Shown: positions 26,180-34,212 of the stretch, piece after piece | How the letters are laid out: each line of letters opens with the position of its first letter | Position numbering within the stretch: position 1 is the stretch's first letter | DNA from: Renibacterium sp043789415 | GTDB lineage: Bacteria > Actinomycetota > Actinomycetes > Actinomycetales > Micrococcaceae | NCBI RefSeq assembly: GCF_043789415.1 | Contig: NZ_JBDLLW010000003.1 | Coordinates: forward strand, 248,001-312,000 | Length of the DNA stretch: 64,000 nt | Direction: 5' to 3' | Notes under the pieces: generated by a model | Databases searched by the model: none | Told to the model about the DNA's origin: nothing | Seen by the model: the letters and a program-made list of their open reading frames with translations, nothing else | Program-made: the position numbers and the translations under genes

Positions 26180-27838
26180 ATGCCCAATCCCGCAATTGTC
26201 CTGGTCTCCGATAAGTACGCTGACGTTCTTGAAGAGCAATTCTGGCGGTATCAGCGCGATTATGATGTGCATTCGGCGAGTTCAGCCCAGCAGGCTCTTG
26301 AGGTCACCGAGCAGATCCGGGCAGCGGGCGGACAGGTAGCGCTCTACGTCGCAGACTCCAGGCTGGCCGATGTTCACGTTCTCAAAGCCTTTTACAACTG
26401 GCGCGCTCTGGTCCCCACCGCGCGGCGATTGGTCACCGCGCATATGGATAACTTCCGCGAAGACTCTGAGACCCTGCGCCCGGCTCTGGCCAAAGGGAAA
26501 TTCGATGCGTTCCTCTTGATGCCACGGGGTGTTCGGGACGAGGAATTCCACACCGCCGTCACGGAGGTGCTTTCCGACTGGGGTTCCACGGTGGCCGCCC
26601 CTGAGGCGGAAACCGTCCGCATCATCACCCCCGTGCTCGACGGCGGCACGCTCGCCATCCGCGATTTCCTCTACCGGATGGGAATGCCGGTGCGCACCTT
26701 CTCTCCGGAGAGCCCGGAGGGGCAGGAAGTGCTGGCTCAGCTGAAGGACGAGACTCCGGTTTATCCTATTGTCCGGGCGCTCGGCAGTGAGCCGTTCTGC
26801 GCGCCCACAGTGCACGACGTCGCGATCTCCATCTATGGCGATCCGAGCGATATCGATGTCGACCAGGTGGTCGATCTGGTCATTGTGGGTGGCGGCCCGG
26901 CGGGCCTCGCCGCGGCGGTTTACGGCTCCTCGGAGGGGCTTTCCACCGTGGTGGTGGAGGCTGAAGCGATCGGCGGCCAAGCCGGAACCAGCTCGATGAT
27001 CCGGAATTACCTGGGTTTCCCCCGCGGTATTTCCGGAATGCGGCTGGCCCAGCGAGCGCGCAGTCAAGCGACACGTTTCGGCACAAGATTCTTCACCGGC
27101 TGGCCAGTGGAAGGCCTCACCGTTGGAGAGCGCGTGCACACCCTGCAGACCGGGGGCGGTGAGCTCAGGGCGAGGGCCGTGGTGATTGCCAGCGGCGTTT
27201 CCTATCGGAAGTTGCGGGTCGAATCGATTGATTCGATGGTCGGCCAGGGCGTCTTCTACGGTTCGGCGATGACGGCGGCCCGGGAGATGGAAGATCAGCA
27301 TGTCTTCGTGGTGGGCGGCGGAAACTCAGCAGGACAAGCGGCCCTCCATCTCTCCCGTTATGCCCGTTCGGTGACCATCCTGATCCGACGACCCACCCTC
27401 GCCGAGACCATGTCGGACTATTTGATCAATGAGATCGAGTACAACCCCTTGGTCACGGTGCGCAGCTGTTCTGAGGTCGTGGACGGCGGCGGCGGAGAGC
27501 GCCTGGAGTGGATCGAACTCAAAGACACCGTCACCGGTGAATTGAGCCGCCATGACGCCGGTGGCCTCTTCCTGCTGCTGGGCGCTGAACCCCTGTGCGA
27601 GTGGTTGCCCGCGGAAGTGATCAAGGACGAAAGAGGCTTCGTGCTGACCGGCCGCGATGTTCCTAAAGAAACCTGGGTGGAGGGTGTACCACCCGAGAAC
27701 CTCGCTACCACTGTGCCGGGGATCTTCGCGGTGGGAGATATCAGAGCAGGTTCAATGAAACGTGTGGCGGCTGCAAGTGGTGAGGGCTCCAGCGTGGTGC
27801 CGCTGGTGCACAGCTGGATCGGCGGTCTGACCGACTAG
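26180..27838 (+). CDS. fused REC-like / thioredoxin-reductase-like flavoprotein lacking CxxC
   Basis: A 552-residue multidomain protein. Residues ~1-130 resemble a response-regulator receiver (IVLVSDKYADVLEEQFWR, VALYVADSRLADVHVL). Residues ~150-225 look like a glutaredoxin-type fold without its CxxC (RIITPVLDGGTLAIRDFLYR). Residues ~230-550 are a thioredoxin-reductase-like flavoprotein with FAD site VIVGGGPAGLAAAVYG, NADPH site VFVVGGGNSAGQAALHLS (near 374) and the C-terminal FAD motif GIFAVGDIR. The place of the active CxxC reads GQGVFYGSAMTAAREM, with no cysteine, so it cannot reduce thioredoxin in the classical way; ferredoxin/flavodoxin or a small molecule is a likelier partner. Known in other actinobacteria as a fused response-regulator/TrxR. 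Confidence 0.85.
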   Translation: MPNPAIVLVSDKYADVLEEQFWRYQRDYDVHSASSAQQALEVTEQIRAAGGQVALYVADSRLADVHVLKAFYNWRALVPTARRLVTAHMDNFREDSETLRPALAKGKFDAFLLMPRGVRDEEFHTAVTEVLSDWGSTVAAPEAETVRIITPVLDGGTLAIRDFLYRMGMPVRTFSPESPEGQEVLAQLKDETPVYPIVRALGSEPFCAPTVHDVAISIYGDPSDIDVDQVVDLVIVGGGPAGLAAAVYGSSEGLSTVVVEAEAIGGQAGTSSMIRNYLGFPRGISGMRLAQRARSQATRFGTRFFTGWPVEGLTVGERVHTLQTGGGELRARAVVIASGVSYRKLRVESIDSMVGQGVFYGSAMTAAREMEDQHVFVVGGGNSAGQAALHLSRYARSVTILIRRPTLAETMSDYLINEIEYNPLVTVRSCSEVVDGGGGERLEWIELKDTVTGELSRHDAGGLFLLLGAEPLCEWLPAEVIKDERGFVLTGRDVPKETWVEGVPPENLATTVPGIFAVGDIRAGSMKRVAAASGEGSSVVPLVHSWIGGLTD

Positions 27839-27897
27839 CCGGAGACACACCTCCGGCTAGGACTGCGCGGGCCTGGCAACCGGTGTTTAATCGCGGT

Positions 27898-28764
27898 ATG
27901 GCGATTGTCATGAGCAAGCCGCAGGTCAGCGAGTTGGGCCAGGCTCTCGCGGTTTTAGCGGAATGGCAAGACGACGAGGCCAGTTTTCAACTGCACCCCG
28001 GGGACCTGGGCTGGTTCTGGCGATTCGGTGCCGAGGCGACGGCCGCAGCGGTGCGGTGCTGGAGCCGGGCGGGAAAGATTCTCGCGCTCGGGCTGCTGGA
28101 CGGCCCTCAGCTATTGCGACTGACCATTGCTCCCCAGGCACAGCAGGACGAGGAGTTGGCTGAACGGCTGGTGCGGGATCTGGTTCAGCCAGAGCATGGC
28201 GTGCTGCCAGCCGGAAAGGCTCATCTAGAAACCCCGAGTGGCGTCTTGCTCAGGGAGCTACTGACCGCGGTCGGCTGGCAACCCGACGAGCTGTGGACGC
28301 CGCTGCGGCGAGAGCTCGACGAGTCGGTGCCGGACCCGGTCATGCGGATCGAGGTGATCGGCGCCGAAAAAGCACAGCGTTATGCCACCGTGGTAAGGGC
28401 CGCCTTCGACGGCTCAAGCTTCACCCCGCAACGTTGGCGGGCCATGGCGAGTGGATCGCCCTATGCTGAAGCCCGTTCCCTGATCGGCTATGACGATCGC
28501 GAGAATGCCGTTGCGGTGGCTACTGTCTGGTCGGCTGGTCAGGGCAGACCTGGGCTCCTTGAGCCGATGGGAGTGCATCACGATCATCGGGGGCACGGCT
28601 ACGGGAAGGCGATCAGCCTCGCCGCAGCAGCCGCACTTCTCGAGCTGGGTTCTTCAAGCGCCCTGGTCTGCACCCCGAGCTCCAACACCGGCGGAATCGC
28701 CACCTATCGATCTGCTGGTTTCCGGCCGCTTCCGGAGCGGCTGGATCTGCGCCGCGAGGCCTAG
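27898..28764 (+). CDS. GNAT family N-acetyltransferase
   Basis: A ~288-residue protein. The C-terminal ~100 residues form a GNAT fold with the acetyl-CoA loop PMGVHHDHRGHGYGKAISLA (HRGHGYG matches RxxGxG/A) and the late VCTPSSNTGGIATYRSAGF segment. The N-terminal half may be a second, degenerate GNAT-like domain. Substrate unknown. No ribosome-binding site precedes any nearby start; TTTAAT at 27886-27891 lies six bases before the ATG at 27898, so the mRNA may be leaderless. Starts at 27883 (GTG) or 27910 (ATG) are possible. Confidence 0.78.
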   Translation: MAIVMSKPQVSELGQALAVLAEWQDDEASFQLHPGDLGWFWRFGAEATAAAVRCWSRAGKILALGLLDGPQLLRLTIAPQAQQDEELAERLVRDLVQPEHGVLPAGKAHLETPSGVLLRELLTAVGWQPDELWTPLRRELDESVPDPVMRIEVIGAEKAQRYATVVRAAFDGSSFTPQRWRAMASGSPYAEARSLIGYDDRENAVAVATVWSAGQGRPGLLEPMGVHHDHRGHGYGKAISLAAAAALLELGSSSALVCTPSSNTGGIATYRSAGFRPLPERLDLRREA

Positions 28765-28848
28765 CATTCTGCCGGAGGCGCTGAGCCGAAGCCCGGAGCG
28801 CATCGTGCTGCCGAGCGACACTGTTGTAAGCTAACTCTGGTGTTTCCG

Positions 28849-28925
28849 GCCTCTGTAGCTCAGCAGGATAGAGCGTCCCTCTCCTAAAGGGAAGGTCGTG
28901 GGTTCGAATCCCGCCAGGGGCACCA
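28849..28925 (+). tRNA. tRNA-Arg (anticodon CCT)
   Basis: Full cloverleaf: acceptor stem GCCTCTG pairs with CAGGGGC; D arm contains AGCTCAGCAGGATAGAGC; anticodon stem TCCCT/AGGGA holds the loop CTCCTAA, giving CCT; the T arm carries GGTTCGAATCC. Discriminator A at 28922 and an encoded CCA (28923-28925). Confidence 0.97.
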
Positions 28926-28934
28926 CGATGGCAA

Positions 28935-28975
28935 CAACGAAACTGCGGCACATGAAGAGTGCCGCAGTTTCGTTG
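28935..28975. terminator. terminator between tRNA-Arg and MFS gene
   Basis: Perfect 17-bp inverted repeat, CAACGAAACTGCGGCAC mirrored after the loop ATGAAGA. It lies 10 bases after the tRNA and ~85 bases after the stop of the convergent MFS gene. Confidence 0.85.
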
Positions 28976-29058
28976 CAGTACGACGCGATCAAGGCTTCCT
29001 GCTCGGGCTGACGCAGCAGTCCTAGAGCCCCGTCCGCGAAAGCGCGTGGTTGACCGAT

Positions 29059-30267
29059 TCAGCTGGCGACCGGCGTCACGCGGCTCAGATCCGCCACCTC
29101 GCTGCGAGTGGTTGCCGCTTTGCGGGCTCTGCTGCTCGCGGTGGCGAAAATCATCACGACCAGGGCCGCTGCGGTGATGATCGCCCCGATCCAGATCGGG
29201 GAAGTATAGCCGAGTCCCGCAGCGATTCCGAGGCCACCCAGCCAGGCACCGAGGGCATTGCCCACATTGAACGCACCGATATTCGCGCCGGAGGCGAGCG
29301 TGGGTGCTGAGCCAGCGTAGTTCATGATCCTGCTCTGCAGGCCAGGCACGGTTCCGAAGCCGAAGCCACCCATCAGGAACAAAGCGATCACCGCCGCCAT
29401 ACCGGAACCGGCCACCAGGGCGAAGACGGTAAGCACCACGAGAAGCGCGGCGATGAAGAAGATCAGTGTGCCGTCAATGGAACGGTCGGCAAGGCGTCCG
29501 CCGAGCCAGTTGCCGAGCACCAGGCCGGTGCCGAAGAGCACTAGCAGCCACGGCACCGCCGAGGCTTCGAAACCGCTGACCCGGGTGAGCGTATAGGCGA
29601 TATAGGTGAAGGCACCGAACATGCCGCCGTAGGCGAGGATCGTCACGATCAGGGAAAGCCACACCTGGCCGGAGCGGAACGCGGCCAATTCCCGGCGAAG
29701 GCTGACCTGCGAATCAGGACGGTGGAGCTTAGGTACCAGAGTGGCGATGCCGATGAAGGCGAGCACACCGATTGCAGAGATCACCCAGAAGGTGGAGCGC
29801 CAGCCGAACTGCTGGCCGAGGAAAGTGCCGAACGGCACGCCGAACACATTCGCGGCAGTGAGACCGGTGAACATCATGGCGATGGCTCCGGCCTTCTTCT
29901 CGGGTGCGACGAGGGTGGCTGCGACAACCGAACCGATGCCGAAGAAGGCACCGTGGCACAGTGCGGCGACGATGCGTCCCATCATGGCAACGCTGTAGTC
30001 CTCAGCGAGAGCGGTGAGTACATTGCCGATGATGAACAGCACGATGAGACCCAGTAGCACGGGCTTGCGGGGCAGTCGAGCGGTTGCGGCGGTCAGTCCG
30101 AGGGCGCCGACCACGACAGCCAAGGCATAGCCCGAGATTAACCAACCCGCTGCGGATTCGGTAGCTCCGAAGTCCGCCGCAACCTCGGGCAGCAGGCCCA
30201 TAATGACGAACTCGGTCAGTCCGATGCCAAACGCCCCTAAGGCGAGGGCGAACAGTCCTAGGGGCAT
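29059..30267 (-). CDS. MFS transporter, DHA1 (12-helix) family
   Basis: A ~402-residue 12-helix exporter. MPLGLFALALGAFGIGLTEF and the segments after it (GLLPEVAADFGATESAAGWL, RLPRKPVLLGL) are typical of the AraJ/PbuE-like DHA1 group that expels sugars, purine derivatives or drugs. The ATG at 30267 is chosen because AGGAGAATCATC precedes it; the frame is open further up to 30450, but that stretch overlaps the divergent MarR gene's promoter. The MarR protein at 30385 is the probable repressor. Confidence 0.85.
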   Translation of the reverse strand: MPLGLFALALGAFGIGLTEFVIMGLLPEVAADFGATESAAGWLISGYALAVVVGALGLTAATARLPRKPVLLGLIVLFIIGNVLTALAEDYSVAMMGRIVAALCHGAFFGIGSVVAATLVAPEKKAGAIAMMFTGLTAANVFGVPFGTFLGQQFGWRSTFWVISAIGVLAFIGIATLVPKLHRPDSQVSLRRELAAFRSGQVWLSLIVTILAYGGMFGAFTYIAYTLTRVSGFEASAVPWLLVLFGTGLVLGNWLGGRLADRSIDGTLIFFIAALLVVLTVFALVAGSGMAAVIALFLMGGFGFGTVPGLQSRIMNYAGSAPTLASGANIGAFNVGNALGAWLGGLGIAAGLGYTSPIWIGAIITAAALVVMIFATASSRARKAATTRSEVADLSRVTPVAS

Positions 30268-30330
30268 GATGATTCTCCTGGTATATTCGATAAGTAGTTG
30301 CAGACGCGTGATATTGCGTCTTAGTAGATA

Positions 30331-30367
30331 ATACTTGCATACGCAAATAAAACGCGCAAGCAAGTAT
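30331..30367. promoter_or_regulatory. MarR operator candidate in the divergent promoter
   Basis: Perfect inverted repeat ATACTTGC (30331-30338) / GCAAGTAT (30360-30367), with a nested TTGC-n4-GCAA (30335-30346). It lies between the MFS start (30267) and the MarR start (30385), so a dimer bound here could block both. GACGC/GCGTC arms at about 30303-30320 form a second imperfect repeat. Confidence 0.55.
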
Positions 30368-30384
30368 ATTTGAGGAGTGGTTGC

Positions 30385-30846
30385 ATGAGCATCGATGACG
30401 ACGCCGTCGAGGTACGCGCTCGGGGGTGGCGCACGCTTGCCGCGCTTCACGGACTGATCGAATCAGAGCTGGAGAACCAGCTGGGCCAAGCCGCTGGGCT
30501 ATCAGTCGTGGAGTACACGGTGCTGGATGCCCTAGAGCGACAGGATGGCTGGCACATGCGGATGCAACAGCTGGCCCGCGCAACCGCACTGAGCCCGAGT
30601 GCGACCACTCGCCTGGTGAACCGACTCGAAGACCGGGGGCTTTTGACGCGCGTTCTCTGCGCAGACGATCGGCGTGGCATTTATACCGAGCTCACCGCTC
30701 CCGGCAGGGAACTCTACGAACGCGCCCATCCGATCCACGATGCAACCCTGGAAAGAGTTCTGGAGGAAGCGTCCTCACGACCCGAGCTTGCACCAGTAGT
30801 CGACGCCTTGCACGCAGTCACCCTGCCGTCCCACGCAGTGAACTGA
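30385..30846 (+). CDS. MarR family transcriptional regulator
   Basis: A 153-residue winged-helix regulator. The recognition helix and wing read MQQLARATALSPSATTRLVN and RLEDRGLLTRVLCADDRRG, the classic MarR motif. The ATG at 30385 follows TTGAGGAGTGGTTGC, a strong ribosome-binding site. It is divergent from an MFS exporter across a palindromic region, so it probably represses both genes until an effector such as a phenolic or drug-like compound binds. Confidence 0.9.
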   Translation: MSIDDDAVEVRARGWRTLAALHGLIESELENQLGQAAGLSVVEYTVLDALERQDGWHMRMQQLARATALSPSATTRLVNRLEDRGLLTRVLCADDRRGIYTELTAPGRELYERAHPIHDATLERVLEEASSRPELAPVVDALHAVTLPSHAVN

Positions 30847-30871
30847 ATCCCAGGGGTTACGCTTATCAGTC

Positions 30872-31765
30872 ATGATGAACTTCGAGCATCTGCGCACTTT
30901 CGTCACGGTGTACCGTGCGGGTTCGCTGACTGAAGCCGCGAATCTGCTCGGCATTTCACAACCGACGGTTTCAGCCCATATCCAATCCCTCGAGGCGGTC
31001 TTCGGATTCGCCCTGTTCGTGCGCAATCACTCCGGGGTATCGGCGACCGGGAAGGGTAGCGAGCTCGCCCGGGAGCTCGCCGCGCACGTCGATGCTCTCG
31101 ATGACATCGCTGCTCTGTCAGCCTCGGCGAGCACGCAGCCCCGGGCAATCCATATTGGCGGCCCAGCAGAACTCCTGGGCACCATGGTCATGCCGCGCCT
31201 TCGTGAGCTCAGTGAAGCCGTCGGTGCGCCGCTCTGGTTCGAATTCGGTCTCGCGGACGACCTCCTCGAAGAACTGCGGACCGGCTCACTCGATGCCGTG
31301 ATCAGCGCCATCCGCCCGCGCATCAACGGGATCACCGCGACCGCGCTCTACGACGAAGAGTTCGTGCTCGTCGCCGCTCCAGCATGGCAACAACTATCCG
31401 ATAGCGCAGTGACCTCCGACATCAATCGATGGACCCAGATCCCGGTCATTGCCTACGCCGAAAATCTTCCGATCGTTCGGAGGTATTGGCGGACAGTCTT
31501 CGGCCGACGCCCCCAGGAATTGCGACTCAGCGCGGTTGTGCCCGACCTGCGTAGTATCCGCTCAGCACTCATCGCCGGTGCCGGTATGTCGGTGCTGCCG
31601 CACTACCTGGTCACCGAGGACCTCAAAAACGGAGCGCTCACCCTGCTGCACACCCCGGAGTTCGCCCCGCTCAACACCGTTCACCTGGCAACCCGCAGCG
31701 GCGATATCTCTCGCATCCCGCGGTTGCGCTCACTGGCGGACGAGTTGAGCCGGATCATCCGCTGA
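30872..31765 (+). CDS. LysR family transcriptional regulator
   Basis: A 297-residue regulator: an N-terminal HTH (LRTFVTVYRAGSLTEAANLL, ISQPTVSAHIQSLE) and a C-terminal periplasmic-binding-like effector domain (from ~residue 90). It lies 25 bases after marR and 101 bases before a DJ-1/PfpI gene on the same strand, which it may control; classical LysR targets are divergent, so this is inference. ATGs at 30872 and 30875 are both possible starts. Confidence 0.9.
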   Translation: MMNFEHLRTFVTVYRAGSLTEAANLLGISQPTVSAHIQSLEAVFGFALFVRNHSGVSATGKGSELARELAAHVDALDDIAALSASASTQPRAIHIGGPAELLGTMVMPRLRELSEAVGAPLWFEFGLADDLLEELRTGSLDAVISAIRPRINGITATALYDEEFVLVAAPAWQQLSDSAVTSDINRWTQIPVIAYAENLPIVRRYWRTVFGRRPQELRLSAVVPDLRSIRSALIAGAGMSVLPHYLVTEDLKNGALTLLHTPEFAPLNTVHLATRSGDISRIPRLRSLADELSRIIR

Positions 31766-31866
31766 GCCGCAGCTGGGGCATAAATTTACTGATGGAATCC
31801 ATCAGAATTCCGATCGTCGGCGTTGCCCTTCAGGACGAGACTTACAAGGTCGAAAGGAATGTCCCT

Positions 31867-32568
31867 ATGTCTCATATTCTCATGGTCGTTACCGCCGCCG
31901 ATTCGCTCACCCTCGCCGACGGCAGCTCCTACCCCACCGGCTTCTGGGCCGAAGAACTCGTCGTCGCACACCGCGATCTCTCAGAAGCTGGCCATCAAAT
32001 CACCATCGCCACCCCGGGCGGCGTCAAGCCGACGGTTGACCCCGGCTCACTCTCCGCATCGGTGGTCGGCGACCAAGCTCGTGTTGACGAGTTCGCCGCC
32101 TATATCGCAGCAATTGACGCCAGCCTGGCTCATCCGCTTTCTCTCGACGACGTCGTGCTCGCCGACTACGAAGCGATCGTGCTGCCCGGTGGCCACGGCC
32201 CGATGGCCGACCTCGCCACCGATGCCACCCTCGGCTCGATCCTCACCGCAGCAAATGCGGCAGGAACCCTCATCGCACCCTTCTGCCACGGCCCAGCTGG
32301 CTTGCTCAGCGCCATCAATGCAGAGGGCGTCTTCGCCTTTGCAGGCCGCCGCTTGACTGTCTTCACCGACGAGGAGGAGAAGACCGGTGGACTCGGCGAG
32401 AATACGCCCTGGTTCGTCGCCTCAACCCTCGCCGAGCGCGGCGCAATCGTCGAAGGCGGCGCGCCCTGGACCAGCCACGTAGTGCGTGATGGAAACCTGA
32501 TCAGCGGCCAGAACCCGCAGTCCAGCGACGCCGTCGCTGCTGAGCTGATCGCTGCACTCGCAAAATAA
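31867..32568 (+). CDS. DJ-1/PfpI (Hsp31-like) family protein
   Basis: A 233-residue protein with the class I glutamine amidotransferase-like fold. The nucleophile elbow is APFCHGPAGLLS with Cys140; the acidic helper comes from FWAEELVVAHRDL. Length and spacing match Hsp31/YajL-like members, which act as glyoxalase III, chaperone or stress proteins. The ATG at 31867 is preferred (GAAAGGA about nine bases upstream) over an in-frame start at 31792. It has its own intrinsic terminator downstream. Confidence 0.86.
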   Translation: MSHILMVVTAADSLTLADGSSYPTGFWAEELVVAHRDLSEAGHQITIATPGGVKPTVDPGSLSASVVGDQARVDEFAAYIAAIDASLAHPLSLDDVVLADYEAIVLPGGHGPMADLATDATLGSILTAANAAGTLIAPFCHGPAGLLSAINAEGVFAFAGRRLTVFTDEEEKTGGLGENTPWFVASTLAERGAIVEGGAPWTSHVVRDGNLISGQNPQSSDAVAAELIAALAK

Positions 32569-32584
32569 AAAGTAACAAACCACA

Positions 32585-32624
32585 AGGCGCCCCTCCCGAT
32601 TTTGTCGTGGGAGGGGCGCCTTTC
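32585..32624 (+). terminator. intrinsic terminator after the DJ-1 gene
   Basis: AGGCGCCCCTCCC pairs with GGGAGGGGCGCCT (32585-32621) around an 11-base loop and is followed by TTTC. Confidence 0.9.
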
Positions 32625-32777
32625 TGCTTGAACGCTCCCTGGCTCACCCTGCGCTATCCAACCCTCTCCGGTTAAACCACTGGCTTCCCCGCCGATTCCC
32701 CCGCGAGATGAGCCACTCGTGCACCATCTCAGGAATCGCGGATTCGGCGTCTTTCAACCTCCTGCACCTTGCGAAAT

Positions 32778-32816
32778 GAACTACTTATTGACAATTAGTT
32801 CTTTTTGGTAGTATCT
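32778..32816 (+). promoter_or_regulatory. promoter and operator of the mannoside operon
   Basis: TTGACA (32788-32793) with a -10 at TAGTAT (32809-32814) or GTATCT (32811-32816, 17-base spacer). A perfect inverted repeat GAACTA (32778-32783) / TAGTTC (32796-32801) spans the -35, and a smaller ATTG-A-CAAT palindrome lies inside it. It is a good site for the TetR protein encoded at the operon's end. AAAGGAG at 32840-32846 precedes the MFS start. Confidence 0.55.
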
Positions 32817-32851
32817 TTCATATTATTGAATGTATCGCACAAAGGAGTGCC

Positions 32852-34177
32852 ATGGCCGTCGACGCAAGCTCTCTGCCCCCTGCCGATGAGGACTGGTCCA
32901 CTAAGCCGCGAACTCCCCTCGGACGGCTTGTACCGGCGCTCATGCTCAGTAATATCGGACTCTTCATCGCGCTGCTCACTCCCCTTCAATTGCTCTTGAC
33001 CCTGCGGCTGACCGCGATTGCCAACGGCGCAGACGCTACCGCAGCCTTCGGCATCGTGACCGGTTGCGGCGCCATTGTGGCAATGATCGCGAGCCCCATT
33101 GCGGGACGGATCAGTGACCGAACCACCTTCCGCTTCGGCCGACGTCGTACCTGGATTCTGTTCGGATCGATCACCGGCGCGTTGCTCTTGCTGGCACTCA
33201 GCGTGACGACCGAGGTCTGGCAGGTCGTCGTGCTCTGGTGCCTGGTCCAGGGGCTGACCAACTTCCAATTCGCTGCGACCGGCGCAGTGATGCCGGATCA
33301 GGTACCGCCGGAGCGGCGAGGCGGGGTCTCCGGCCTACTGGGCGTCACCCTGGCCATTGGCCCGCTGATCGGTATTGCCCTGGTCAATGGCTTCACCCCG
33401 GATTCCGCTGCTCAATGGCAAATCATCGCAGTGGTTTCGGTCGCGCTGACGATCATCGCAGTGTTCCTGATCAAAGAACAACGCCATCTTCAAAGCAGCC
33501 ATCCAAAACAGCTCAATCTGCTGTCTCTGGCGAAGTCCTTCTGGCTCAACCCTCGCAAACACCCGGCCTTCGGCTGGGCCTGGATCGTACGCTTCCTGAT
33601 CACCTGTGGTTATGCCGCAGGCGGCTATGGTGCTTTCTACTTACTGCAGCGTTTCGGCGTGAGTACTGAGGAACTCGGCCATATTATGCTCGGCCTCTCC
33701 TCACTGAGCGTCGTCTCGCTCGTGCTTTCCAGCCTGCTCGCCGGGTATCTCTCCGATCTCGTGAAACGTCAGAAACCGTTCGTGATCATTGCCGGCGTGC
33801 TCTCGGGCGGCGGTTTGATCCTCGCGGCTTTCGCGCCCTCAATCGAATGGTTCATCGTTTCCTCGGTGATCAGCGCGGTAGGCACCGGGGTGTTCTTCTC
33901 CATCGATCTAGCGATGTGCGCTCGAGTGCTGCCGAACACCGAAGACACCGGCAAAGACCTCGCTATCATCAACATCGCCAACTCGCTGCCGCAATCGCTG
34001 GTGCCTCTTGTCGCACCGCTATTACTCGCTCTCGGCGGCTTCCCTGCGCTGTACCTGAGCCTCGCCGCGCTGGGCTTCCTCGGCTCATTAGCGGTTATCC
34101 GGGTTCCCGAGATCGGCCATGAACACGATGAAGGTGGTCGCACGGCTCCAATCACTCGCACTCTTCCAACCCGCTGA
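32852..34177 (+). CDS. MFS sugar transporter of the mannoside operon
   Basis: A 441-residue, 12-helix MFS protein. The cytoplasmic loop motif GRISDRTTFRFGRRRTWILF resembles sucrose/glycoside transporters of the SLC45/GPH-like group. The next gene is a beta-mannosidase, so it probably imports mannobiose or similar beta-mannosides with protons. The ATG at 32852 has a strong ribosome-binding site (AAAGGAGTGCC). Likely co-transcribed with the three genes that follow. Confidence 0.83.
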   Translation: MAVDASSLPPADEDWSTKPRTPLGRLVPALMLSNIGLFIALLTPLQLLLTLRLTAIANGADATAAFGIVTGCGAIVAMIASPIAGRISDRTTFRFGRRRTWILFGSITGALLLLALSVTTEVWQVVVLWCLVQGLTNFQFAATGAVMPDQVPPERRGGVSGLLGVTLAIGPLIGIALVNGFTPDSAAQWQIIAVVSVALTIIAVFLIKEQRHLQSSHPKQLNLLSLAKSFWLNPRKHPAFGWAWIVRFLITCGYAAGGYGAFYLLQRFGVSTEELGHIMLGLSSLSVVSLVLSSLLAGYLSDLVKRQKPFVIIAGVLSGGGLILAAFAPSIEWFIVSSVISAVGTGVFFSIDLAMCARVLPNTEDTGKDLAIINIANSLPQSLVPLVAPLLLALGGFPALYLSLAALGFLGSLAVIRVPEIGHEHDEGGRTAPITRTLPTR

Positions 34178-34212
34178 TGCCCACCCGTTAAATTCGACGA
34201 AAGAACCTTACC

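Noticed and set aside
28849..28975. Prophage or island attachment site at tRNA-Arg
   Set aside because: No integrase, no repeat of the tRNA 3' end nearby; the downstream palindrome is a terminator.
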